64,000 nt of DNA from Phascolomyces articulosus (taxonomy: Eukaryota; Mucoromycota; Mucoromycetes; Mucorales; Lichtheimiaceae): contig JAIXMP010000014.1 of NCBI GenBank assembly GCA_025677815.1, positions 434,001 to 498,000 of the forward strand, written 5' to 3'. Position 1 is the stretch's first letter, and every line of letters begins with the position of its first letter. The translations under genes were made by a program, and so were the position numbers. Shown one piece after another: positions 36,371 through 46,210 of this stretch. The notes under the pieces were generated by a model. That model was not told the DNA's origin. It worked only from the letters and a program-made list of their open reading frames with translations, and ran no database searches.

Positions 36371-38272
36371 TGGTAAGTGCTATTTTTTTTCGTATATCAA
36401 ATGAAAAGAAGAAGTAGCAATGGGGGAGATATATTAAAAAGTGGGAAAAGGAATATCAAAATAAGGGGAAGGGAGAAGGGAGGGGAAAAAAGTATGTGTG
36501 TGTGTGAAGGTCCTCAAAACATATAAAACGATACGGAGATTTTCAGTAGTCTTTATGTTATTGTAAATGCTTGTTGTTGTTTCTCTTGCGGGCCTTGGAA
36601 AAAAAAATCAATCATATATATTTTTTTAATAATAGATACCCATCTATCATCATTCATTGGTACACTGGCACATTCATTCGCCTTTAAAAGTATACATGGA
36701 CCATGATTTTACTGTTAAGAAAGAGAAAGGTGGCAGAAAAAAACACGTTTTTTTCTGCGCTCTATTATGATTCCGATATGCACAATATATTTATATAAAC
36801 GCCTCTGACTCCCCTTTCATCCTCTTGGTCCCCCATAAAAACAATATTCTTATTGACAATAACTCATATGCGCAAAGACCATCATTCTAAGGAGAGTTCA
36901 ACAAAGTATATCCTCATTTCCATATCATATACTACAACGTAATACAGCCAAGGCAAAATAATAACTTAACCTATAAAACTACACTAGTAGATGTCTGTCA
37001 CTCATCATTGTACTATTTTTCACATGAGTAATACATTAAATCAACGATGGGGTTCTCTTTTTTTTTCATATATAAATTGATCTACTATCATCATAGAGGC
37101 CCTTGTTCTTAGTTTCTGTAGTATAATTTATTCTAAATAATCATTTGAAGAAGGATTTTCAAAAGAGAGCATTTATCTTGTTCAAAAGGGAGCTTTTAAG
37201 AAATCTGCTTTAATTTTAATCTTATTCGTGCAACCCGTCTTCCTCTCCCTTCCCCCTCTTTCAATAGTACGATTACCAGCAGTTATTATTCTTAAAAAAC
37301 CATATAGATAGACCATCTATGAAAAAAAAAGATGGATGATACATATCAGGTCTAGTATCATGATTACAAGTGATATGTATCATTCTTTTTTTTTTTGTGT
37401 GTGATTTATTTTGACTTTCTTCTCCCCCCCCAAAAAAAAAGCAATAACATTTGATTACGTATTCTTTGTTTATTTCATAAGAAATAAAAAAAAAGACAAG
37501 CAGGAGTTACTATTTATACTAACAGTAGTATAAACAAACAAGAAATGAAAGTTAATTCTTCTTTCACCAGATTTTTCCATCCATCATTTTATTATTATTA
37601 ATTAATATTGATTTACACCACCCCACACAGGATACAATAAAAGATCCACGTAAAAAAAAAAACGTCTATACCATATAGAGTTCTACTACTACGTACGTAC
37701 AACGATAAAAAACTAAAATATGACGTATGTATTATAGAAAATAAAAGAACATCGGAATGTTAATAAACCACTTCTTGATATCTTGTATAGAAAAAAAAAC
37801 AATATAAGCAAGACACATGCATATTTTTGCATGATTTTTTCTTTTATGTATAGATTACAATCTCCTTCTAATAGGTCCTCCTGTGATGGTACTTTTTCTC
37901 GAGTCCATCATTATTATCATCCAAACCACAAGATCCTACCATCGTTCAATAATTTCCCAAATAATATTAGATTGAGAATCCCTCCATGATGATGATAGAA
38001 ACATATACAAATATTATTAATATTGTAAATAAAAAAAATAAAGGAATAGAAAGAAGTAAAATAGTACATGAATAATTATAACATAAGAAAAAAAAGTAAG
38101 ACAAGCAATGAAGTCATTTGGGTGAAATAGAATAGAGGTAGTAATCAATAATACAAGTTATATGAAGGAAAAAGAGAAAAGGTGATGTGAATTAACTAAA
38201 TATAATAATAATAATAATAAAGAGTAGAGAGTATTTATATATAATAATGGAGGAAGAGAGAGGGATGAGATT
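36371..38272. other. intergenic region with a perfect hairpin
   Basis: Promoter side of the CLIP-170-like gene and 3' side of the membrane-protein gene. AT-rich with many homopolymers. The only structured element is an inverted repeat with 13-bp arms at 37336-37348 and 37371-37383. No coding region is supported. Confidence 0.5.
37336..37383. repeat. perfect inverted repeat (13-bp arms, 22-nt loop) followed by a T run
   Basis: ATGATACATATCA at 37336-37348 is repeated exactly as its reverse complement at 37371-37383, and a T-rich run (about 13 T) follows at once. Could be a palindromic protein site or a transcribed hairpin; chance is possible in AT-rich DNA. Confidence 0.7.
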
Positions 38273-39205
38273 TTATGATTGTTCAGTCACTTCTGTCTTA
38301 TCACCAGCAGTAGCTGTGGATGGATTATTTTGTTGCTGTTGTTCTGTATCCTGTACTGTAGCTGGAAGTACAGGGCCTTCTTCAGCTGGCTTCCAAGTAT
38401 GACCAAAAGCAAGTACAATACCCAAAGCAACCAGGCCAAAAAGTTGAGAAAATACGAAATAAACAGCTTCAACAGCCACGGCAGCTGATTCATCACCTAC
38501 ATTGGAAGCAGCAGCAGTACGTCCAATAATCACAAAGAAAGCAAATGTGCTGAAAATTGAGAATGTGCGTAAAATGGGACCCATGTAACTCAAGGAAAGA
38601 TACATTTGTACGGCATAAAACACAAGGTAAGCCCACAAACCAAAGTTGATAAATTGGGCTGTTCGATAGGCATTCATGGCTTGTTGAACAAAGGATTGGT
38701 AATTACCAAAGCCGACGGAATCAGCACTATCGATAATATGACCGGCTGTACCTGCAAATCCAACAGCAGAAACAATGACAATAAATGACCACAAATAACC
38801 CGCCAAGGTACCCCATAAATTGGTGTTGACATATCCATAAAGTACTTTTTCACCCTGGCCTTGAGGTATCATGGTTTGAAAAACGTAAAAGACAAGGATC
38901 CAAATAATAGGTGGAAAAATGGATCCAAAGAAATAACTGGCCATGGCCTTGGGGAACATTTCATCCACTTGACCATAGTTCTGGTCAAGACTACCTGCAA
39001 TCGCTCCCTCAATCAAATAGACAAACGCGCCAAGACCTACCAAAATATAATAGCCCAAAGGTCCTCGTTTGAGATACCATTGAACGCCAGTAGCAATCAA
39101 TGTGACTGCACTCAAGGCAATCATGGCTTGGCCTGTCTTGACGTGAAGATCATAGGAATCCATATATTCCAAATAAACACCACCAAATGAACCAGTGCTA
39201 CTCAT
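38273..39205 (-). CDS. seven-span integral membrane protein of unknown function
   Basis: Single-exon gene of 310 residues, starting at the first ATG. Seven hydrophobic spans are visible, roughly at residues 25-46, 50-71, 88-110, 130-152, 184-207, 214-234 and 245-266. A Gln/Thr/Glu-rich tail of about 45 residues follows (VQDTEQQQQNNPSTATAGDK). There is no signal peptide; a short N-terminal loop (SSTGSFGGVYLEYMDSYDLH) precedes the first span. The intron-free structure is unusual among its neighbours. I do not recognise the family. It does not show the retinal-binding Lys pattern of opsins or an RTA1-like signature. Confidence 0.82.
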   Translation of the reverse strand: MSSTGSFGGVYLEYMDSYDLHVKTGQAMIALSAVTLIATGVQWYLKRGPLGYYILVGLGAFVYLIEGAIAGSLDQNYGQVDEMFPKAMASYFFGSIFPPIIWILVFYVFQTMIPQGQGEKVLYGYVNTNLWGTLAGYLWSFIVIVSAVGFAGTAGHIIDSADSVGFGNYQSFVQQAMNAYRTAQFINFGLWAYLVFYAVQMYLSLSYMGPILRTFSIFSTFAFFVIIGRTAAASNVGDESAAVAVEAVYFVFSQLFGLVALGIVLAFGHTWKPAEEGPVLPATVQDTEQQQQNNPSTATAGDKTEVTEQS

Positions 39206-40390
39206 GATGATGGATGATGAGTTTCTTTTTTTAAAAAAAGGAAGTTTAAAAAGTAGATAGTAGTAAAAAAAAAAGGATAAGTAAAAGAAAAAGAAACAAA
39301 TGACGAAAAGAATAACATGATGATCTTGCTCTTGTTATTTTATATGAAAAATTTAGCCAAGCATGTGTAACTTGTTTTGCTATGTTTAGTAAACTGATTT
39401 TGCGTGGTGCGGCGTAGCCAAAAAAAAACGTCAGTATTATATTCTCTCATTGATTATATATATGTTAATATAGTTACCAGTGTATAGTATTACTGTATAA
39501 TTTATAAAAATATAGAATTAGACACTTTAGGTTAGCGAACCTTTTCATTAGTCTCTCTTTCTTTCTTCTTACTATTACTCCAACACCACCTTCAAGAATA
39601 ATGGATCACTGTAATGGTTTTCTTATAGGCATAAAGTTATTCCATATATTTTTTTTAATACTCAACTCTTCAAAAAACCTTTTGGTACCACTTTCCGTAT
39701 TCAGTCCAATGGTGAGTGTCGACTGACTTGTTCTGACATGCTTTGCATATCCTCTTCTCATTATTTTTTGGTTTGACAATGTAGTACACACTTTGGCCGC
39801 AGTATATTTGTGTAATTATCATCATGTTTTATTTACCATACAACCGGGTTGTAACTGGTATGTCTTGGTTTTTTTTTTTTTTTTTTTTTTTTTGCTATAG
39901 ATCAATGGATGATGGTCTGAGTAGACAGTGAAGTTATTCGTTTTCCTTTAAAATATAAACAAAAAAAAGAGAGAGTGTGTGTGGACAAAGAAAGAATCTC
40001 ACGCTTTCTTATTCAGATGATTGAATCTTTTGATCCATGTGTGATTGTGTAGGTTTTTGTTTATAAATAAAAGTGGTTACGTAGCAGTAATAAATAAAAT
40101 GCAACCTGTACAACATAAACAACAACAACCCATCTGTTTAAAGAACTGGATGTGTAATTGATATCTTGACTTGCACATGAACATCGCTTTTCTAACTGAA
40201 CTGAGTTACTAACATGTATAAATCAATTTATTTACATATCCAATGTAACTTTTTTACTGATAAAATATATGATGTTATCAGCAATTGATTAATTGATTAA
40301 CTGATTTCTTTATTATTAATTTAGTATATCATCACTATAATTATTAATTTTATAAAAATGATAATTAAGCATCAAACCTGATGTCTAATT
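39206..40390. other. intergenic region with zinc-finger-like fragment and T tract
   Basis: Upstream of the membrane-protein gene. It contains a 51-codon minus-strand open frame with a half zinc finger (39670-39825) and a 25-nt T run at 39869-39893. Otherwise featureless and AT-rich. Confidence 0.5.
39670..39825 (-). pseudogene. small open frame with half of a GATA-like zinc finger
   Basis: ATG at 39825 to TGA at 39670-39672, 51 residues. The second half reads RICKACQNKSVDTHHWTEYG, that is C-x2-C-x9-W-x3-G, resembling the first half of a GATA-type finger (C-x2-C...W...G). The second C-x2-C pair is absent, because the frame stops soon after. It may be an isolated exon or a truncated copy of a transcription-factor gene. 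The GATA assignment is tentative. Confidence 0.3.
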
Positions 40391-41515
40391 ATGTTATCTG
40401 CTGTGGCGTTGGAAAGTGAAAAATACCTTAATGAGAACAACATGACCCCCCTAGCGTTCAATTATGATAGACCAATTAAAGTTGTGAGTTTTTTTTTTTT
40501 TTTTGTTCAAGATGTCAAAATTTATTATGCGATATCATCATCTATTACTTATTGCAACGAATATAACTGATCTGTTCTTTATTTCAATCATCATCATCAT
40601 CATCATCATGATAATGCTCTATTTTTTCAAATTTACTTGCGTCAATAATAAATCTTATCAATTAACATATTCATTTTTATTAATATTGTAAAGAGAATGG
40701 TTTTATCAGTTTATATTGTGAAATAGCCGCTGATCATTATGTTTTTCGTCTGGAAACTAAAGAAGAGAACAGGTAGTACATGTTAAACCAATTTAATTTT
40801 AACAAGTAGATAAGCATTGCGCCTTCCTTTCATAACTAATATTATTTGAATTATCAGTAATATAAAAAATGTTGCTCAACGTTTTGGGTGATAAGTTACT
40901 ATATAATATACCCTATTATAATAAAAGCTGGAATTGGTATTTTTGGATGGTTTAAATACTGAAACTAAAACTTGGCATGATCCATCACAACAGATATGAA
41001 GAGCTGTTAGCGTGGTATGTGTCTTTTAGAAGCTATCATTTATCTGGCATACTAATAATAATGTTCAATTCAACGATGCTATTATCATTACGTAGTGAAC
41101 ATGGTCAAGGATGATGACATGTAGTTCGTAGAATGTAATAATTATATAGTATCTTTTAGTTTTACTGTTGGGTAAAAGAGTTGTTGTTTGAAAAGGCATA
41201 TACTATGATACTGTGAATAGTAATACATAATCTGTAATAATTTTTTGCTACTTTGGTAGTGGTGGATTCTCTTCTATTGTCAAGGCTCTACGTTTCTGTT
41301 TTAGTATCAATCATGGATACACTGCATCAGATGATGAAGAAAAGGTTGTTCTTTCATTGAGATCCAAGATGGTGGGGGTTGCTGTCTATAATAACCCTGA
41401 AGAATTGGATACAATTTCTTATTTCAACGTCGAAAAAGGATATTACACCTTGTTATTCTTCACTCATCGTCCAATTGTTTTTCTTTTCTTTTGTTATATC
41501 GTTTTTATTGTTTGA
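40391..41515 (+). pseudogene. probable decayed multi-exon gene
   Basis: Four exon-like blocks in order: ATG at 40391 (MLSAVALESEKYLNENNMTP...) to a GTGAGT-like donor near 40484; a block near 40694-40772 (GFISLYCEIAADHYVFRLET) ending at a GTAGTA donor; a block from 40928 (LELVFLDGLNTETKTWHDPS) to TGA near 40997; and a long block from 41265 (GGFSSIVKALRFCFSINHGY ... DTISYFNVEKGYYTLLFFTH) to TGA at 41513-41515. The blocks have clearly coding composition, but junction phases do not fit (the block-2 donor to block-3 acceptor gives a stop). I read it as a pseudogene rather than a working gene. Family unknown. Confidence 0.45.
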
Positions 41516-41858
41516 GATGGAAGGAAAATGTGCTGATGGTTCGTAGAAAAATAATGTGCTGTGCATTGTTGCTCATTTTTTTTTATTTCCACTCTCTCCT
41601 TTCCCACCATATCACACTTCTGTTTTTATATTATTTATACAGAATGGAAAAATATCTAAATATAGTACTGTCCATCAAAAATGACGGCAAATCTACAATA
41701 TACGTAACAACAAATATATAAAACAACCTCCAACTTGAGGTGTTGTAGAATCTATAACCAAATAAAGTGTTCACATATGTTGGATAATAAATGATCATAC
41801 AATTGTTATTATTTACCATGGGTAATAATAGACATGTTTATTTTTATATAAAAAACAT

Positions 41859-42185
41859 GCGTCCCAAACTTGCTTTTGCAAGAATATTCACTTCAGAGGA
41901 TAAAATTTTTTAAATGCCGCTAAATCCATTTAAATGTGAACACCAAAATTTCAATGTGAGCCTGACATTTAAATGCATTTAAATTCATCACACAGCCTTT
42001 AAATGCGTTCAAACGATTTATTTCACCTTTAAATGCATTCAAATGGTTTACTCCACCGTAAAATGCATTTAACAGTCGCATTACATCTTTACACGTATTT
42101 ACACACTATAATAAGTATTTAAACACCTTTGTACTGGTTTATTCCTCATTAAAATAATAAAAAAACGTATTTATTATCATAATAT
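41859..42185 (+). repeat. left terminal inverted repeat
   Basis: Outer end begins gcgtcccaaacttgc; the inner end is AT-rich. Reverse complement of 43111-43436 at about 99% identity. Confidence 0.9.
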
Positions 42186-42818
42186 ACAAAGTTGATTTCA
42201 TTCTCTTTTTCTTTCATTTTCTGTTGTGTCTCTAAAGTTTTTTTTATTGAAGGTTAATTCTTATATGCCTTATTAATTCAAGGATAGTATTACTCCAACT
42301 TATACATATTGTGAAGCTCTGTTTATAAGCCTTGATTCAATCATAAATTAATCGGTTATTATTAAAAATGAAAAGCATACAGATACCTCACAAGGAAGGT
42401 TAGCATACGATAATAATAACAATAGTAGTTGTAACAATTATAAGTCCAAATTATATAAGCTCCTATACATAAATAATTGGTTCTAATTTTGCTGTCCAAA
42501 GGTTCAGGATTGATATATATTTAAATAATAAAATGTGTTCAAAAGGAATAAAAAGGTAGGTGGCAGAGTGAGATAATAATAGATATAGATAATAAAAATG
42601 ATATGTATAATATATAACGAAATAGATTGGAAAATAAGAAAATAAGAGGGTTTTCAGGAATAAGAATAAAGTCATATAATATAAGATATTGGAAGTTTTT
42701 TTTTTGTTTTGTTTGGGAAGATAGTTGTTGATTGATAAGTAGAAAGGACAAGTATGGCATTTCATAGTAGCAAACAGTTAGTAAAAAAGGTAATAAAAAG
42801 ATAGGGAAAGCAGCATAT

Positions 42819-42950
42819 TTATTCCCTAATATCAGAGTCATCGACTGGCCATTGTTGCAATTGTTTTAAAGGTATATGAGGATATTCTTCATCTGATTGT
42901 CTCCCGCTTTCTCTCTTGCTGACAACATACTCAATCAACCAATCCCTTCC
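42819..42950 (-). pseudogene. coding remnant inside the transposon loop
   Basis: An exon-like block following a TAG acceptor reads GRDWLIEYVVSKRESGRQSD, then EEYPHIPLKQLQQWPVDDSD and a natural stop at 42819-42821. It has ordinary coding composition, unlike its surroundings. It could be the last exon of the lost transposase or of a captured host gene. No upstream exon could be joined. Confidence 0.35.
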
Positions 42951-43110
42951 CTACTTCAAAACTTTCATCGTATAATTTTTCTTTATAAAACGCATAAAAA
43001 AAATGCAACATTATAATTTATATTGAGCATAAAAGTAAAATGATTCTTGAATTGATAAGGCATATAAGAATTAACTTCTGATAAGAAAAACTGAAATCAA
43101 CTATGTATCG

Positions 43111-43436
43111 ATATTATGATAATAAATACTTTTTTTATTATTTTAATGAGGAATAAACCAGTACAAAGGTGTTTAAATACTTATTATAGTGTGTAAATAC
43201 GTGTAAAGATGTAATGCGACTGTTAAATGCATTTTACGGTGGAGTAAACCATTTGAATGCATTTAAAGGTGAAATAAATCGTTTGAACGCATTTAAAGGC
43301 TGTGTGATGAATTTAAATGCATTTAAATGTCAGGCTCACATTGAAATTTTGGTGTTCACATTTAAATGGATTTAGCGGCATTTAAAAAATTTTATCCTCT
43401 GAAGTGAATATTCTTGCAAAAGCAAGTTTGGGATGC
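43111..43436 (-). repeat. right terminal inverted repeat
   Basis: Mirror copy of 41859-42185; the outer end on the minus strand begins gcatcccaaacttgc. Confidence 0.9.
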
Positions 43437-45589
43437 AATACAGTCATGTTTATTAAAACGAGGAAAACCCACCCTATCCCTCAGTTGGTTGACCCAACTG
43501 CACTATGTCAAAAGACCCAAATGTTTTTGTTGTTCAGAAGGAAAAGTTGAATGACTAAAGGAATACAATTGTGAATGACTTGAATGGCCTGAAGCACGTA
43601 AAGGAATTGACTATATTAACGAGCTTGAAATACACGAAGACACAAAGAACTTGAGGACGCAAAAGATAGGCCACATGTTTCAAAAGGGAGGAATCCGGTC
43701 TAGAAATATTTAATAAACATGGATAATATTAGTCTATTAGTACAGTAGAATTATTGTTGTCGTTTCGTTTTACCATTTCACCAAACATTTCAATTTACTT
43801 TGCATCAACAATTTCAGATTTATCGACATAATTCCACTATTGGTTCGAATCGTCGTCGTACATCGAGTATCCATTTAAATCAACTATATATGCTGTCGTC
43901 CGGTCGCATACTCCTACATAACCTCCTTGCCTTAGCTGCTGACCAACAGCCTACACTTTGTCAAATGGTTACCCAAAATACCCAATAGAAAGGTTTCTTC
44001 GCCTAAACCCGCAATCCAACTGCAGCCGCGGCCATGCGCAACGCCTCCATATGGATGCTGGAATTGATGGTCGACCACTATACGATAAAAAAGCCATTTT
44101 TTCTCCCTTCGACATTTTTTAGGCACGGAAAAAAAATTCAATGTCTTATGCCATTAAGAAAAAAAAATGACCAATTTAACCCATAGTTCAGTACACCTGG
44201 TTTACGACTTCAAACGGCTCCTTCAAAAAGAAGCGCCCTCCACAAAGGAAGAGCAAAGGGTCGATAAATCAGCTGCTTTCTATCGTTTTTTTTTGTTTTG
44301 TTTTGTTTTATTTCTTCTCTTTTTTTATACGTGATCCATCCTTCTTTCAAATAGTCTGCCATGCTCTGATTCGGATCGTTGGGTGCCCTTTGTTTACCTA
44401 TTTATTTTTAAATATAAAAATACAAGAGGAATCAAATGTCAACCAAGATTTCATTCTTCGCTTTACATTTTAACAAGACAAATATATATATAAGATAAAT
44501 TTATATACCATAAACTATACGACAAGGGAAGAACCAGCTGTGTTTCATAACTGTAATAGAAGAAGCTTGCAAAGAAGAAAGACCTGTAATATAATATAAT
44601 ATAATGTCGAACGGTGTTAGAGATTCAATGTTATATTTTAACGGTATGTCAATAAACAATAACAATGTAGGTATGATTATATATTGAAAAAAGCGGGAAG
44701 TATATTGTATCACTTTCACCAGTACATAAGATCAGATCAATAAAAGCCAGACTGTACTTACATTATCAACATATACGCGCTTCACTTGAATAATAAGACA
44801 ATAAAATTTGTTCCACGCCATACGATTGTTTTGTACATACATAATAGGAGTAGTCATCTTTGCAGCAGTCGTTAGCATTAACCAGAGAAGATTTCATCGG
44901 TGCACAATCAGAATCCATTTGGTTTCATACTAGATAATTTGCAAAAGAGTATAAGCTGATGAACTAACATTTCAATATGTAAAGAATGTGGTAAAGAAGA
45001 AAGAGAAACCTACAGATATAATCGCTCGATGTATTGGTTGCTAACCGTACAGATCAACTGAGACCCCGTTTCATTTGGCATAAAAATACTCAGTAAGACC
45101 ATCATGACACATAAAGACAATCGTTCACCTTGGAAACCATGCCTAAATACATATGTTTGTCAATTGTTCTTCTTTTATAATAAACTGATTATAGTTCAAA
45201 GAAACAGAAAAAAAAACATACCCGCAAAACAGGGGCGTATCATGATTAAGAACCGTCAGCTTGAGAAACGGCATAACCTACTCTATATATTTATATACAA
45301 CGTATATTAGTTTAATTGCTCATATATAAAATTTCTTTTAGTAATGAAATAGTTATAATTGAAATACATACAGACAGAACAGGAGCAGATGGGCTATCAA
45401 TGTTATGAATTCATATTGATTTTTTTTTTGTTGGCTATGGCACTCGAAATTTCACCTATTGTTTTAACAAAGAGAAAAAGGTAAAAGAATTTCATGCATG
45501 GACAACTCTCTTCCTTTGCGTCCCTCTTTTGTTTTCGTTCCCCTCTTTTATTGGTTTCATCCCCTTCTCACATGGCTTTTTCACCTGAG
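43437..45589. other. gene-poor intergenic region
   Basis: No supported gene. A possible exon remnant at about 43818-43988 follows an ATTTCAG acceptor (IYRHNSTIGSNRRRTSSIHL...), ending in TAG. It has no start codon or partner exon. Confidence 0.4.
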
Positions 45590-46210
45590 CACTTTTTTCT
45601 TGCTGGTGTGGTGGAAGGCTACCATGTAAAATGGTAGCACTGCCTCGACAGTTTTTGTCATGAACGGACATAGCATTTTGAGTCAGCTACAAAGACTCAT
45701 GGGCGACCGAAAGCCGTTTTCGAACACTTGGTTGTACTAACTGCACAAGCGGGATGACTATGGATAGTCAAATTACTCCCAGGGAATGCGAGTTCTGTGG
45801 AATGCAGAGACGTATGGCTATCGCACTGTTAGCCTCCAAAATGTGCATTTAGTTGATCAAAGGAAATCAACGTCCTTCCAGAGTACACAATAAGGACAAT
45901 TCTACCAAGATTATACAGACTGTTGTGGGCACATGCAAGTACTGTACCCTGGCCAGTTCCTAAGTCTGACTTCTTCCTTGCATGCGAATGGTTACTGACC
46001 ACAACCTTGGGTGTGCCGAAAGGGGAACAGAAGGCCGCACCTTAACCTCAGCTAAACCAACTGTCGTCTCCTCGGCTCCGTTGGATTGTCAAAAAGACGC
46101 GCCATATCCAGTGGGACCTGGCACCAACAAGAACTCAGGCCCCTTGAACCAAGTACAGGAGTCGAACCCGTCGCCGTATGTACCAAAACTACATAGACTT
46201 GGCTAATACG
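45590..46210. other. GC-richer island of unknown nature
   Basis: About 600 bp with clearly higher GC than the surrounding DNA. It starts near a perfect 8-bp hairpin (gctaccat/atggtagc, 45619-45639) and ends near a minus-strand tRNA-like fold. Short plus-strand frames carry C-x2-C motifs (ECEFCGMQ near 45786; CKYC near 45934), but none is a complete gene. Candidates are a SINE-like retroelement oriented on the minus strand, a solo LTR, or a structured non-coding RNA. No similarity to rRNA, SRP or RNase P signatures could be established by eye. Confidence 0.4.
46148..46203 (-). ncRNA. tRNA-like fold lacking a D arm
   Basis: On the minus strand a 56-nt segment forms a 7-bp acceptor-like stem (GCCAAGT with ACTTGGT, one G-T pair). 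A 5-bp stem ATGTA/TACAT encloses the 7-nt loop GTTTTGG (T at position 33, TTT as anticodon, Lys). A canonical T arm follows, ACGGG-TTCGACT-CCTGT, including a B-box GGTTCGACTCC. Only CT separates acceptor and anticodon stems, so the D arm is absent. Such tRNAs are known from metazoan mitochondria, not from fungal nuclear genes. A tRNA-derived SINE head or chance are al­ternatives. CCA is not encoded (TCA follows). Confidence 0.35.

Larger units (their letters stand above)
41859..43436. mobile_element. non-autonomous DNA transposon with long terminal inverted repeats
   Basis: The sequence 41859-42185 (327 bp) is repeated as its reverse complement at 43111-43436 (326 bp), with only one substitution and one single-base indel that I can see. 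A more diverged inverted match continues inward to about 42291 and 43046 after an indel of roughly 40 bp. The arms hold several copies of a TTTAAATGCATT(C/T)AAA-like subterminal motif, as expected for transposase binding sites. The ~0.8-kb interior has no transposase, only a 43-codon coding remnant on the minus strand. Near-identity of the arms means recent movement or gene conversion. No target duplication abuts the arms; a 10-bp direct repeat catgtttatt lies just outside (41833-41842 and 43445-43454). Confidence 0.85.

Noticed and set aside
42463..42841. Hydrophobic minus-strand frames in the transposon loop
   Set aside because: Phe/Leu/Ile/Tyr-rich translation of plain AT-rich DNA; the real coding trace there is in another frame (42819-42950).
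43830..43850. B-box-like ggttcgaatc suggesting a tRNA gene
   Set aside because: No T stem, acceptor stem or A-box fits around it.
45780..45960. C-x2-C motifs suggesting a retrotransposon gag zinc knuckle
   Set aside because: His and fourth Cys are missing and the frames are interrupted, so a knuckle cannot be claimed.
46160..46185. Partial resemblance of acatacggc to the start of 5S rRNA
   Set aside because: Similarity ends after nine bases; no 5S internal control region follows.
45982..46206. 74-codon plus-strand frame in the GC-rich island
   Set aside because: Absence of stops is expected at this GC content; no domain, and the opposite strand holds a stronger structural signal.
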